Positions 13,000-26,444 of a stretch of 64,000 bases of DNA are shown here, piece by piece. The DNA is taken from NCBI GenBank assembly GCA_026874595.1, contig CM049310.1, forward strand, positions 52,344,558-52,408,557, in the 5' to 3' direction. The notes under the pieces are model-generated. The model was not told the DNA's origin, did not search any database, and saw only the letters and a program-made list of their open reading frames with translations. The first letter of the stretch is position 1. Each line of letters starts with the position of its first letter. The position numbers and the translations under genes were made by a program. The stretch comes from Sipunculus nudus. Its lineage: Eukaryota; Annelida; Sipuncula; Golfingiida; Sipunculidae.

Positions 13000-14404
13000 A
13001 AATAAATTATGAAAAATAATAAGGGTAACAAGTATCTTCACTTATGACAGTAAGTGATCAGTAAATGGAGGAACGACTGTCACGATGCATTTTTATATCC
13101 ATTGTATACTTTGGTTTTGGTGGCTTAATCCTCAAAAAGGGATACCATCCAAATCTCCCTCTTAACGGACATTTCTTCAAGGCTCCCATTACTTTGATAA
13201 TATGTGCGTTTGTAGATATCTTTATATGTTGTGGTGAATATTGCACCTGAAACTGCAACAATATAGTTTTACATGAGCTCCGGCCAAAAGTTCATATCAA
13301 GCCATGTGAACTTTATATGCATAACATTCTTAATTTGTCGTTCCCTTGGAATATGTCGTGCTTGCTTAAACAGGACAAGGGAAACGGCAAGTGGAAAAAA
13401 TGACATATTTATTGTCAGTCTGGCAATAAAATTGATATCTGTTATGTGCGAAGGGAAAAGGGCTTCTAAAAGCCAAGACTGTGGTATTTGTCATGTTGCG
13501 ACTCCTGGCCCCGGACCTTGGGATCAAGTAAATCACGTGACCCGTGGCACACATAATACTGGTTTACATGACTCGCGTCACCCGTCTAAACATCACCTAC
13601 CGTTGGATTTGCCTTTCTGTCAAATTCGCCAAACATCTGTCTTTGCTTCGTCTCCGTCAAACGGGAAGTTAGTATTTTTATGTGGCCCGTAAAAGAGATG
13701 TGGCGATCCCATGCCTGGGGCCACATATACAACCGCTCGAGTGATCGCTATCTGACTTTAGTAAGCTAAGCTCTGATTCTCGCATATCCCATGTGATTTG
13801 TCAAACTGCTCAACCTAACTGATATATTCTGGCTAGATCTCTTCTCTGCTCTCCAGAGACCGACTTGACTGCTTATCCCACTGAATTTGCTACATAAACT
13901 CACACTTGGTTTTGAAACTGTGGATTTTTATGCTGTTACACATAAAATAGTTCTACCTATGACGAGGCTCTTGCTAGGTTACTATGGGCGAACAGGTCTA
14001 TACATTTTGATATCAGATTTCAGGCACCTGTTACGCTTTTACCGATAGTAATGATGTAGGCTAAAGGACAGTCATTTAGATAATACCTTGAAATATAGTG
14101 TATCTAACGATGAGTTTCTGATTTGCTCCCATACCATATCTTCATGTATCCGTGTTTATTTATCTGACAATATGAAATGGTCCTTTGCTTACGTATTATA
14201 TATAATGTTTAATGTTATAAAATACTTAAAATAGTCCAGATACCTGAACATATCCAAACAAGAGTGTGAACGGGTATATCCTGTTGTGGCCGCTTTTCTG
14301 GTATCCCGGTCATGTCAAGAAATTTGAATCCACAGGAAATTACACTCATTTTGACACGTGCTAACAAGCAGTTCTTATTTTTACAAAATACTGAGCATTC
14401 CTTA
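13000..14404. other. intergenic; one unassigned 139-codon open frame
   Basis: A plus-strand frame at 13273-13692 is the longest simple ATG frame in the window (139 codons). It has no recognisable domain and no splice-site context, its composition is unremarkable, and there is no neighbouring exon. I regard it as probably non-coding. Nothing else is seen here. Confidence 0.45.
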
Positions 14405-14537
14405 TTCTTCATAAAAACATTTCTTGGAATGTATGGAGTCCATGATGGACCTATGTGGCAAATTCTTTCGAGTATAAAATTAATGGTTGCAAAATTAAGT
14501 TGGTATCTCGCTCGTCTGCCTTTAAATATATATATAA

Positions 14538-14580
<43 letters not shown>

Positions 14581-14639
14581 AACTTAACTTTGCAACAATT
14601 CTGGACTCCATACATTTCAAGAAATGTTTTAATGAAGAA
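14405..14639. mobile_element. palindromic MITE with (TA)n centre
   Basis: The left arm starts TTCTTCATAAAAACATTTCT (14405) and continues through AATGTATGGAGTCCA. The right arm (14601-14639) is its inverted complement, reading CTGGACTCCATACATTTCAA and ending AATGAAGAA. An inner pair TTGCAAAATTAAGTTG / CAACTTAACTTTGCAA (near 14485 and 14580) extends the symmetry. The centre is a (TA)n tract at about 14525-14577. This is a foldback element without coding capacity. Confidence 0.75.
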
Positions 14640-16204
14640 TATGAAACTATAATACGATCCGTCTAAAAGACGGGCGTTAAAATATCTTAAAATGTAAAAA
14701 AAAAAACAAATAAGTGTGACCAAAACCTGATCAAGTGAAAAGATCCATTGATACACATGCAAAGTTTATTAAAATGGGATAAGAGTATTGTTTTTGAGAA
14801 TACGCGTTAGGAAGTGGTTACAAAAGGAGAGACACATGTACGGTCCGACGGAGCTGACCACTATATCCCCAGCAAGATGAGGATGTTATTAATAGATATA
14901 TCATAAGCGTTGAGCTCCTACTTACATAAAAAGTAATCATATTAGCTTGATCAGCGAGGGGGGGTAACCTGAACAGTAGGGGGTAACCTAAAATCAGGTT
15001 CAGGCTCCCCCCGGGGGTAATCCGAAATCGATTTCAGATTACCGGGGGTAACCTGAATGCTCTTTACAGGGGCCATCGGAAAACAGTTTTAGGCGAAGAT
15101 TAAAACTTCTGTGCGTCAATCAGCATATATCTGATATTAAGAAGAACGTTGGGAGGGGAAATGCTGATTAGTTTATCACTGTATATATCAAAATCAGGTT
15201 CAGCTTTTTTGAGGGTGTGCTTTCTGGGACGCCCTCCCCCCCCCCCCCCCCCCCCCCCCAACACTGGGCCGGAGTGCCAAACCATTCGAACATATTTTGA
15301 AAAAAAATTCTGTCCATGTGTGCGCTAGATCTCAAATATGGCCTTCAAAAGCTGATCTTTGGGCACCATATTATTAATTGTCACATTTGTACACAATTAG
15401 GCCAATTTTTTACCTTGACCGGATTTCCAAAGTCGTACATTCATTATACCCTTCCCCTTTATCGCTCAGTTGCGGGCGTCGAGGGAAAAACATCTTGTTT
15501 TGTTGTTCAGTATCATACAAGGTTATGTTATGTCAGACCCGGGGTAACTTCTTCTCAGCCATTATATCAGTGCTAACCAGAAAAAAACCGAGATTAGTGC
15601 AGATTCTTAAAAATCACGAATTCGCCACGTTAAATGTTATTTATAATACACCAAGAGTGTTTTTAATATATAGATCCAGTCAGGTCTAGTTCCTTCAACA
15701 TTGGAAAAATAATTAAAATAAAAACCGTTATCCGACCGCTTTGAAGTGATCTCTGTGACAGAAAATATATTTACTGTTATTATTTATATGTTCATTTTGC
15801 CTACCCACAAAGACCGATAGGAATTCCAAGGTCAGTGTTCATACTTTGATAACAAGAGTTTATGAAAACATCACAGGAACAAATCTTCTTTCAATAGGCT
15901 TTAATTAACAGATGAATGTTATCAGGTGTCGTTAATACTTCCTGCCGTGTGGATATCAGGGAAGATATACTTGTTCATTGACGACTTTTCCCACATCATA
16001 TCATATAAACTGCACACATTGAGAAAGAAAGATAACTCAAAGGTTCCAAATATGACCTCAAACAAAAAGGGTATCACAAGCAGATGTTTGCTTTGAAATG
16101 TATAAATGTGGGAAAAGTGATGATTAACTCCTGCTAAGGGAGTCGTTAATGTTGAATTATTTTATAGGAAGAGGAAAAAAAATATTATTTTCTGATCAGC
16201 AATT
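14640..16204. other. intergenic; palindromic GGGGGTAACC repeats and poly-C
   Basis: Around 14958-15058 the word GGGGGTAACCTGAA and its variants recur with the palindrome TCCGAAATCGATTTCAGATT. A C27-type run lies at about 15233-15259. No gene is supported. Confidence 0.55.
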
Positions 16205-16860
16205 CAGAGATTAGACTTTAAGGTAACAAAACTAGAAATCTGCATTCTAAGGAATGCAAGCCTCTGCCATGCATATATCAGGGCAGTTTGCATTCATTTG
16301 TTCGGCCCATATTCCTAGGTTCATTCATGAATAAGTGACTTTGTGAATATTCCTTGATGGCGTAAGTGAATCCACATTATGCGCCGGATAAACACCAACA
16401 TCTATATTCGATTGTTCCTTTGCCAATTCCCGAAATGCTCAGAAAATCGCATGAATTAGGCCAAAAAAAATAAAAGGCATGGTTCTCAGGTACCGCCAGC
16501 GTCAATTTTAAACCCCTGCATCAAACATAAATTTTCGTTTTGATTTTCAGTAAAAAACTTTCGAATTTTGAGCTCCAGCCGCTTGGTAATTTCTTGAATT
16601 TCATACAGTTTTGATAAAATTTTCGTTGTTATGTAGTGCTTTTACTTAAAAATAAATATATTATCGTGATTTCCCCTTATCATTTAACATTTTTATCGAA
16701 ACAAACCAAAAAAAATTTAAATAAAAAACCGCCCGCCCACGCTGATTTCTGAAAAAGGGCCTGAGAATCAGACCTTATTTTTTTGGCCATATGTTGTACA
16801 CAAACTCACCAACACACACTAACCAGGATGAAAGCACACCCTCCTGGCGGAAACAACTAT
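16205..16860 (+). repeat. interspersed repeat, interrupted by an insertion
   Basis: The left part (16205-16458) has a GGAATGCAAGCCTCTGCC block, then GTGAATATTCCTTGATGGCG and CCCGAAATGCTCAGAAAATC. It resumes after 16788 with ATGTTGTACACAAACTCACC and CACACTAACCAGGATGAAAG. The same order of words, without the interruption, is found at 59745-60020, so this copy was split by the element at 16459-16788. Confidence 0.65.
16459..16788. mobile_element. ~330-bp inverted-repeat element inserted in a repeat
   Basis: The left end is GGCCAAAAAAAATAAAAGG followed by GTTCTCAGG. The right end reads, in reverse complement, GGCCAAAAAAATAAGGTCTG followed by ATTCTCAGGCCC. The flanks are one continuous repeat in the copy at 59.9 kb, which supports an insertion. 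Terminal GGCC and roughly 30-bp imperfect inverted repeats suggest a non-autonomous DNA transposon. The superfamily is not assigned and the target duplication is unclear. Confidence 0.65.
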
Positions 16861-19800
16861 ACTGAAACTATCTGCTATCCTGCATGGTATGTATAATGAT
16901 ATAGATATATTTATTTTATGCTCGGTTTGGAGGATTGGGTCTTTCCCCCTTATTTTTACCATCGTTTCACTTGTAAAAGAAGCTACGTGTGAAAGAAGTT
17001 GCTCAGTATGTCCCACAGACACTTTATCCACAATCTGATGTTTTATCAACCCTGTGGTGAAACATTGGCATCAGGGAATTGGATATCTAGCTTTTTTCAC
17101 GAAATTATTAAACGGATAATTTATCTAATCGTAATCTTATGAGGTAAGGGTAGGGTTTGGGTGAAAATCAGAAGTGAAAATAAAATTAGTTAAATTATTC
17201 GACTTAGATTTCGAAAAAAAGACCAGCTTGCTGGATTTTGATATCCTGTACTTCTTTATTTAAATATTTGATAGGACCACCCTTGTTAATAATTATTCAC
17301 TATATATTATTCATAATTTACATTTGAATGAAACATTATAACATACATAAATATATATAAAAGAAACATGTACTGCAACAGGACACGGGGTCGATCGCTA
17401 ATGTTACGGCCCTGACAACCATATCAGCTCGAACAGCAAGTGAAGCAATCATAAAATGGTACATTTATATAAACTGTGTTACTTTACATCTAACTGACAA
17501 GCTTGGGTGCCATCCGGGCTTCATAAAATGGTGTTCAGATTAGATAACATAGGGTTATATGTCTGCACTAGTCACTTTAATCCGGTTTGCTAGACTTTTG
17601 TTAGCTTTATCATACGAGATAAACTGTCTTCTACTTCACTTGGAACTTGAAATGAGTTTATACTCGATGATTACCTACTTGGTTTATAATAAAACAGTCG
17701 TAATATGCCTCTAAGTCCCATTTTAGTGGACAAACACGTCGGCTTGGGAAAGTAATTTCAACATTTCTTTCAACATTGTCCCGTATCTACAAAATAATTT
17801 TAACAAACGAATTGACCGACAAAAAGTTGTGAGGTGTCTCGTAAATTCCTCAGTTAACAGTATTCAACGGTTAAAATTGTTGATGCGACCTTTATTGTTG
17901 TCTATACGCAAAGAGAAAGCATTCAATCATTAATACGACAACCAATGTTTCAAATTATATTCCAGTTAAATTAGGAATTTAAATTTAATATCAAGCAGCA
18001 GGTAAGGTATTATAACTTATAATGGAACCTTGAAAATAATTTAAGAAATGCAAAAAAGTCAGTGAAAAACTCTATTAAAACTCAATAAAACAGTTTATTT
18101 TTCACAGCAACTTAACACTACTGGTGAAGGTCAATTTCACTGGTCTAATGCGCAAAGAACTGCGTATAAAGCTGCTGAATGGTTCTTTAGTTCGAGATCT
18201 ATATGTCTAAATTCTATTAATATTGCAATTAAAATGAGGCTGCCAATCCATGGAAGAAACCACGTTATTCCCCCACAAGACCCCGAAATATTTACGTAAA
18301 ATGTAAATATATATTGCGATCATGAAGTTTTCACCTCACATTAGGCCTTAAATTCCACACCCACTCAACTGGAATAAATACAGGGCTTTCAATAAAGACA
18401 CTTTGAAAGTGTTGTGAATGCTCAGGCCGAAATGTTGAACAGATCCATCAGAGTGTACTGATAAACTCTAATGTAAAACTGAATTGTTTGGTGTTTTATA
18501 TCATTATTGCTTCATTGTATGATTATTTGATAAAAAGATGTAAGGGTAAGTTGTCAGCACAGCGTTTATACAATTAACTTGTTTTTTTTTTGGCAATGTT
18601 TGGCAAGCTTTGATGTTCTTGGTCCTGGGTCGCTTGGATTCCAGGAACCGAGTGTCCAAAAGATATTTTAGGTGTCGCTGACACTATATTCCGCGTGTCC
18701 CTGAAAGCCCTATGTAAAACGTGTAATCACCAAATTTCAGTGGATACCCACTGTGGAACAAACAATAGTCAGTTTTAAACCAAAAAAAAAAAAATAACAA
18801 GTTTATCATCACTACACATTGTGTATAACTATAAGCATTAAAATGTCCCGTGTCAAATATATCTTCCATTGAAAATGAAACGTGTGGGCTCTTAGGAGTA
18901 ATCATTTTATCCAAGCACTAACCTTCCCATTTTCTGCCGACTTTGAAAAGTCTAGTTCAGAAGTTTCCTGTTAACCGAGAAATTTCAATAAAGTTAACGT
19001 CACTTATGGTAATTATCTATTTATAATTATTATCGATAAAATATTTATAAGTTCAGTGTTATATATTAGGACTTGTTTACAAGAGTAGCAAATTAATATC
19101 ACTTTAACATTTTAAAGAGCAGACGGTTAAAACGTTCATGCATGCTTACAAAAAAAAAAGATTTCTTCCTGTGAGGTATCAAATTATACAGAGATTGCAG
19201 AAAACATGTACATAATTATGAGTAAATCTATGTAATGAAAGCATAAAGTTAATGAAGGTTGATATTACACACCTGCCAATCAACCGAAATTTAATTGTCA
19301 GAAATTGGCAAACCTGTTGCACACAGACAAAACTGACTTTATAAACAATAATTAGTGACTGAAGCCAGCTGTGACACTGAAATTAACAAGCTCGTGCCTG
19401 GAAACGTGTCAGTTTCAGGTCCTCGAAGTAATGTAGCGCACCTGTCACTTGCATATCGTTTTGCGTCAAACAGTCTTTCAAAGTTTTCCTGGCATCATAT
19501 TCCCTACTTTAAAATATAGAATATTTAAGTGACAAGAGCTCAGATTCCTCAAACTATTATAACTTCTTGAATTATTAACAGTATTGATGGTATATTTGTA
19601 TTTTTGGATAGTTTCCATCCAACTTGAAATCCACCTGAGGTTCATGCAGGGAACGTAAGGGGCGTATTAGTTTTACCAAAAATTACATGCATAAACAGTC
19701 AGTTGTTCTACTAGTTTCTATCGTTACTTTTTTTCTCCTTGAATTTGCAAACTGATCTTTTAGATTACATATGCTGTAATATCAAACCAAAGATTACAAT

Positions 19801-21148
19801 ACAAAATTTTAATATGATCATGAGGTTTGTGGTTTATAGAGATATTTGATCCACTGGGGAACATGAAGCGTGAATGCTATGGAGTGAACAATCTTGGAAA
19901 AAAGGTTAAAAAATAAATAGCAGTTGCAAATACGTCACCTATTATTTACATTGTCATATCAGTTACATTCGAGATTCAGCACAAACATGGTCAGATGTGG
20001 GCTATAATCTAGAATCGGGTATGTACAGGACCTTGGAAATCAAAACTAAATATCGAAAGCAAATCCGTCATCTATATGTGTCACCGAGCCCAAAGATGAG
20101 CTTTTATAAATCAACCATAATGGAGTTCTACAGGTACACAGGTAGTAGATTGGAAAAAAAAGAGAAACAAATTGTACTCGATGGTTTTGACTTTAATTGA
20201 GTCCGAAAAAAAAGGCAAATTTGGATATATAAATAAACTCATCAACCCCTGAAAGCCATTATATTCGGTTATATATATATATATATAAGGAAGGTTTTGA
20301 AATTGCCATCCAGATGGCGTTATTTGACAGTCATAATCTCTCATACATCGAACAAACATATCGATTCTTAGTTATTGTATGTATAGAAAAGATGACGGCA
20401 GCAAAAGTTAAGGAATCCGAAACTTACTAAGAACTTTTGTTTTGCTAAATATTTATATGAGTTTCCATACAATTTTAAAAACGTCTTAAACCCGTCATTC
20501 CTCATATCACAACTTCCGTATGAAGTAATTAGAAAATTTCTCTATATCCTTAAAGGATATATTAAGGGGCATTAGATTGACTTTCATTCTATCATTTATG
20601 CATCGTTTTATTGTCTGTTTTTATCATAGAGATAACATTATCAGGATAAAAGCTTATAATCTGCTTCAAGAACTCGGCAATATAACAAAGGCGGGTTAAA
20701 GTAAATATGAAAGTGTTTTATTTACAAAAGGAGCTTTGAAGTTATTTTATCAAACGCAAATGAATACATCGTTATCCGCCGGTCACAAAAGTCACATATA
20801 CTGATTCCTGTTTTCTTTCTCTCTAACGAGGGGTCCCTGAATGACCGTCTGATATTGAGGACCGGTGGAAGGACGCGAACTTTTCTGCCTGTAGATAAAT
20901 GTTCTCGAAATCAAACACAGGTGCACATCAAAGGCCTTTATGAGGGTTTTACTGCCCTTCGGATATTGACTTCCCGGGACAGTGACCTTTATCATCTGTT
21001 CCCGGATCTACTTTGAATTCTTTTAAAAGCATTGATCTCATATTCGCTTATAACAAAGAAAGAAATTATAAGAAAGTACATCAGAGTAACAGATGAGAGT
21101 AATCTGCGACATTTTATTTTGTTCATTGTAATCTGCGACATTTTTGTC

Positions 21149-21216
<68 letters not shown>

Positions 21217-24200
21217 TATACATTCCATGTAAAATAAATAAGTTAATATAAAGATATAAAAATATATTAATATGTATCATACTTGTGCACTGTTATTTTA
21301 ACCAACGTTACTTAGAAGAAATCTAAAGTCTGCATTTATTTAGTTAAGATTGCATTGACAATGGACAAATTAAAGCCATTATTCCTTATGCATTGAATGC
21401 GGAACGCTTGCTGAGAGACTTCATCTGTACCGGTCATGCAACATGCATATTTTCTAGATGTCGCTCCGGGATACCATGCGGAACCGGCAAAAAATGCCGC
21501 ATTTGGCGATTCCGCATGCTGGATCCACACATATGGATATCACTTCATTTATTTAATTAATATCGATTTGTATCTGCATTCTGCATGCTGGATCCGCATC
21601 CCGTGCATATGGAACCTTAGCGTTACTCTAATTGTTCAGTCTTAATGAGTCTTTATACTTTGACAGAAGTTCTGATGGTTTTGCAAATATGAACTGCAGA
21701 GAGATAAAAAATGTCATTCACACCGCACAAGACATGTATATTTTCTTAATAATTGGTGAAATATTTGAAGATGTGGTACACAAATACAGTCGTCCCTATC
21801 TACATATGACTATCTCAGTGAAACTAAATAGTCAAATCATACAATAGGGCTAGAAGCTAGTGTTAAAATATGGATTTTTCTGTATTATATGGACGCCATT
21901 TATAGCAGGATGCCAGACTCCGTCTGGTCAACAAATTAAGCCAGGTGTAAACTTAACACTACATTTGTGATACACCAGCACCCTAACAGACCTAAGGCAG
22001 ACAACATATTATGCGTTATGAAATATTATACACCGATCTTTGCGATCGTACATTCAGAAATTTTTGAACAAATTCTTAACTTAGAGTCTGCGTTACGAAC
22101 TTATGAAAGGCAGCATATTTCCTTAACATTTATCGCTATATCGCCGTTACGTGTAGTGTTATATTTACACATAACCGTGAAAGCATAGGTACACGCGTTC
22201 AAAATCGCATTTGAATACCTGATATAACAGTGCTTTCAAATAACTGGATGGGCCGGAATTTTTCAATTCGAAAATATTGCAATGTCGTGTCTTGCTTGTT
22301 CTCATAAATAAAAATAATATAAAAAAAAAAAAAAAAATATTAACGCCAGTCAGACGTCAACTACCTCCTCTTCGTATCCAGATGTTTACTTTCAATGTGA
22401 AAAGCGGCCGTCTATATGAGCTGCAATAATGACAGTATGAGGGGCTTGTCCACACGGGGGAGCTTCATTTTTGTTGTGAACCACGTGCCTACTGATGTTT
22501 CATACTGAAAAAAAGGCGCCCCCTTCCGGGCAGAATTAGAATTAGAATTATAAGACTGGTAATCAGCGCAGATATGGTTCCTTTCGACTTCCTTGACCGC
22601 CCAAAGCTTCCGGTTGCGCTGATTCTAAGTCGTAATTAGTCTCCCTCACTCTCCCCGGAATTCCCCGTACTCTAAGCGATAACTAAGCAACTTTTTTAAA
22701 TAAAAAAAAACCTTGTTTTAAATAACTGTGATGTGAACACTTGGAAGGCAACTTAAGATGATATTTTTTTAGTCCTCGACACATCAGCTCGTAACTTTCT
22801 GTCCGTAATTGGAACCAGGTGAAAATGGAAAAGTGCAGTCTGAAATGGCTCGTACATATGAATAACTTGAAATTCATCACATATCCATCGACGTGGCTGC
22901 CAACTCAACGTCTCAAAAGCATGAACATTGACGTGTGATTGGGAAACTGCCTCTAGTGTACACTCCATTTTTTGTAACTTAGGCGTTATAATTGTAATAA
23001 ACCTTCTTTATTATAAGAATGTAATCTTTTAATTCCATCAATCCCCCTAAACTGTGCTTATATTTTAAGAAAACCTGTGACATATAGAGGGCTGAAGTTT
23101 ACAATTTTCGGTTTAATCAATTACTTTAAACAGCTAATTCATTTTAAATTTGAATGAATATGACTACCTCTCTTAATCGGCATTATGATAGCAATGGCAG
23201 TAATACCAGCCAAACATACGTGGAGTTATGAAAATATTGTGGAAAACTTTGAATCCTATTATTAATATAAAGAAATGTGCATGCATCCACTGTTACTTCA
23301 TGTACTGCGTAAGAAATTTTGTGTTCACGCACCGATAAAGTACATATACTTAAAACCTGATCTGTTCTTTGATGCCAAGGACGGGTAAACCAAACCGATT
23401 AACACTTATTTGTTTGCATTGCGATGTTAATGAGTTATGTTAACAATGTCCCAATGGCGTTGTAGTAGTTGTTTCATGAGAGGATTTAGGTATGGGGAAG
23501 GATAGGAGTGCCCAGGTTTTACCCATGTTATACTTATGGTTTTGTCCAGTTTATTACCCATGCTTTATTACCAAAGTTTTTTTGTTAATTTGCTTTTATC
23601 CAGCAGGACCAAAGCTTAGTTTCTTTCTGATTGGTCAGCAGAAGTTATGTATACATTTTGTAATTTTTATAGCAAAGCCAAACGCTCCGACCACATGACC
23701 CCTGTCTAAAAGATGCCATTAGACCCTGACATTTTACCGCATGTTTTCCGTGCATTGCACACCACCCTTAGGGGTAATTAGGGGTAAAACCCAGGAAATA
23801 CCTGGGGATAACCTATTTTACCAAGCAAGGGATTGACCAAGGTGTTGGGTAAAATCTGCAAACTCTGCGCTATTTCGACCTGAGAAATATGTGAAATAGA
23901 AAAATACAGGCTAAATACCAAACAATAAGGGAAGAAACCGCCAAGACAACGCCATTACGCCCTCCCGGCAGTTCGAGCCTCCCCCTTGCCCTTTCTCCCC
24001 ATGTGGCGATGTTAGCTCGTCCTTTCTCTAAAGCCCTATAGTCACTACCCTGGATATAAAAATGATTGATCAAAATAGCTCGACTTGGGATGACTTCTTC
24101 CTTTAATTAGCTGGTGGCTGCGGTCTTTGATTTGCAAACACTAAATTAAGCGAGATTAATTACATTGATTATAATCCTGTTAATGGTCGTAGTGGTCGCT

Positions 24201-24758
24201 AAATGCCACGCATTATGTGGTCTTAACCATTCCTTAAATGGACATAATCACGGTTCTTTTCATTCAAGTGAGCAAATTATTGATTAGAAAAAGTATTAAT
24301 TGATCGTTGTCGACTGCTGCCGGTATGTTGAGTGACTCAATCATAAATTCTTATTCAACACCCACAATGCCAGCTGTGAGTGAATACTATTAAATCCCAG
24401 CCATGCAGAATCCTTAGAAAATGCCTATTCAGTAGGAGAAATTATATTTATAACAAAAAACAGTCTAAGTCACATTCTGACAGTAATTTAAATCAGCAAG
24501 TATAAAGATGATGTTCTCTCTGTGTAATAAAGACAACAGGGTACATTAAAAAAAAATCTGTCAGCATGGTTTTCAGCACACAAGTGACCTTTAAGCAGGG
24601 CTGACTGTCGAGGGAAATGTTGATATCAATTAACGCTATGGGATTTTCGATGAATTAGAGCCGAGTATCAAGAGAGGCAGTCATGACGATAACCATGCGT
24701 GTGGTGTTGGACAGCGCTCAGTTTTAATAACGATTGCTCTGTTACCGTATTGTCTTGT
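16861..24758. other. long intergenic stretch, no gene recognised
   Basis: No exon with conserved motif and splice sites was found on either strand. Small structures include (TA)n at about 20267-20287 and 21151-21220, a two-copy GCATGCTGGATCC motif near 21510 and 21585, and GGGGTAAAACCCAGG palindromic words near 23770-23815. Confidence 0.5.
21151..21220. repeat. (TA)n microsatellite
   Basis: A TA-dinucleotide run with one TG interruption. Tyr/Ile open frames here are artefacts. Confidence 0.95.
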
Positions 24759-24907
24759 CGTTTACCGGGCGCGGTTTGCGGAATGCGGTATGAGACATGT
24801 GGTAATTTTTTCAGTGGAGAATTGTATCCGCCTACCAGTTATAACATTTCGCACATCGCGTTCTGCTACTGCAAACCGCATACCGCATACCACGCTCCCG
24901 GTAAACG
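24759..24907. mobile_element. small inverted-repeat (MITE-like) element
   Basis: The left end CGTTTACCGGGCGCGGTTTG, followed by CGGAATGCGGTATG, is matched by the inverted right end, whose reverse complement is CGTTTACCGGGAGCGTGGTA followed by TGCGGTATGCGG. It is about 149 bp long, CpG-rich relative to its surroundings, and has no coding capacity. Confidence 0.7.
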
Positions 24908-25059
24908 CAGCTTTATGCAAGTAAACGTATCGATCAGTAAAAGTCGAGCTGCATGTATACATATAGGCATGACTTGTTAGAGGTTCTTGGCTTACGGGTC
25001 GTACTACCTGGTTCATTATTTTTATTTCACCTGTAATTAAAGGCAGCTCAGATCGCATG

Positions 25060-25123
25060 GTACTCTTATTAAATAATAGGTTATGTGGGAATGTAATATG
25101 ATCTATTATTTAATAAGAGTAAG
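25060..25123. repeat. perfect inverted repeat (hairpin)
   Basis: TACTCTTATTAAATAATAG near 25060-25078 is mirrored by CTATTATTTAATAAGAGTA near 25103-25123, with a loop of about 25 bases. It could be a foldback remnant. Confidence 0.75.
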
Positions 25124-26157
25124 CACATGGCAGCCGGTATGTTTTTTTATTGTTCTGATGTCTTCCTTTTATAAAGCAAGTCCGGACTCGGGTCCTAAAT
25201 CACTGTTTAACTGTGGGAGTTGATAAAACGTATTATTATAAAAATATTTAAACGATTTTTATTTGCGAATTAAAGTTGATTTTACTTTAAATGATATTAA
25301 AAGAAGTTAAATATTATTCAATCTGAACTGAACTACAACTGCACAAGATGTCGGAGACATCAAAGCCCCGTCAGGATGATCCTTATGAAACTTTGCTATG
25401 TAAGTGTGTCAACGCACGTGTGTGACCCAACAACCGCATCCCAGGTCAACTCCAGTACAAAGCCATTCGCCAATACCGAGAAAAAGCTCTATTATAATGA
25501 AATAACCGTAACAATTTTGCAGAATGCTTTTAGTTATTATTCTTTAATAGTTATCAGATTAAAACCAAAATTTAATCTTTTCTTCTTTTGGTGTTGTACG
25601 AGCCCTCCACGTAATTTCAACAAAATATGTTTTTGCGCAAATCTAATGACGGGCAAACCGAGGGTAAAGTATTATACCTCTAGCCACATGGTGGAGATAT
25701 AGATTCACGCCAGGCCCTATCTGCCAGAACTAGAAATAATATCACAGCTGCCCAGTAGGGGTCGCCACCGTACGTCCATGCCAATTTACAATGCCTGTAT
25801 GGTCAAACTTTCCTAAAACTTTCCAGAAAATGACATTTCTTTTAAGGTACTTCATTGAGAATTTCAGATAACTCATGTCTGGTGTATTGAACACACTCAA
25901 TTAAATCTAATTGAAATTGTTATATATATTATCTTCCATATTATCTGGTACTTCCGAAAATGGAATACAAAAATCAAACCTATTTATCATGCATTATATA
26001 CATGAGACATTGCATATATGATGAACTGATATGTAGACAGATTATACAAAGATATAGGTGTTGACAAATGTCTGTGAGTTCTGTACAAGTGCTTTAGACC
26101 TATATCTCTGACGTTTGAAAATACACACTGGCCATCTGACAGATCACTGGGGAAGCC

Positions 26158-26330
26158 CAGTGGCGTCAATTTATCTTCAAGGATTGGGGGGGGGGGGGGG
26201 AGGGGGGGGGGTATATTTCAGGCAAAAGGGTCGTCGTTCAGCCCACCATACAGCCAAGGTCCGACTTGATATTATGGTAGCCTTACACCCTCTGGAACAC
26301 TGCAAGGAGGGGGGGGGGGGTGCTACTGTC
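26158..26330 (+). mobile_element. fragment of the CAGTGGCGTCAAT (hAT-like) family
   Basis: It starts with CAGTGGCGTCAATTTATCTT, the same terminus (as reverse complement) as the right end of the element at 35682-36103, and runs into long poly-G tracts at about 26187-26210. No matching opposite end was found, so it is probably truncated. Confidence 0.6.
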
Positions 26331-26331
26331 T

Positions 26332-26444
26332 ACGTCTGCGTTACGTTTGCGATACAATGAATAAAACGCATATGTTACGCTGACGTAGCCTTATATGTAC
26401 ACGGAATGACGCTAAAGTACGTTTTCATTGATCGTAACGCAGAC
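26332..26444. repeat. short inverted-repeat element
   Basis: GTCTGCGTTACGTTTGCGAT near 26332 with AATGAATAAAACG is mirrored at about 26414-26444, whose reverse complement reads GTCTGCGTTACGATCAATGA then AAACG. It is a small foldback without coding capacity. Confidence 0.6.

Noticed and set aside
12837-13031. Poly-Ile and poly-Tyr frames over (TAA)n
   Set aside because: These are translations of a microsatellite.
13273-13692. Longest simple ATG frame (139 codons) as a gene
   Set aside because: No domain, no coding-like composition, no splice partners or promoter. A frame of this length is expected by chance in 64 kb.
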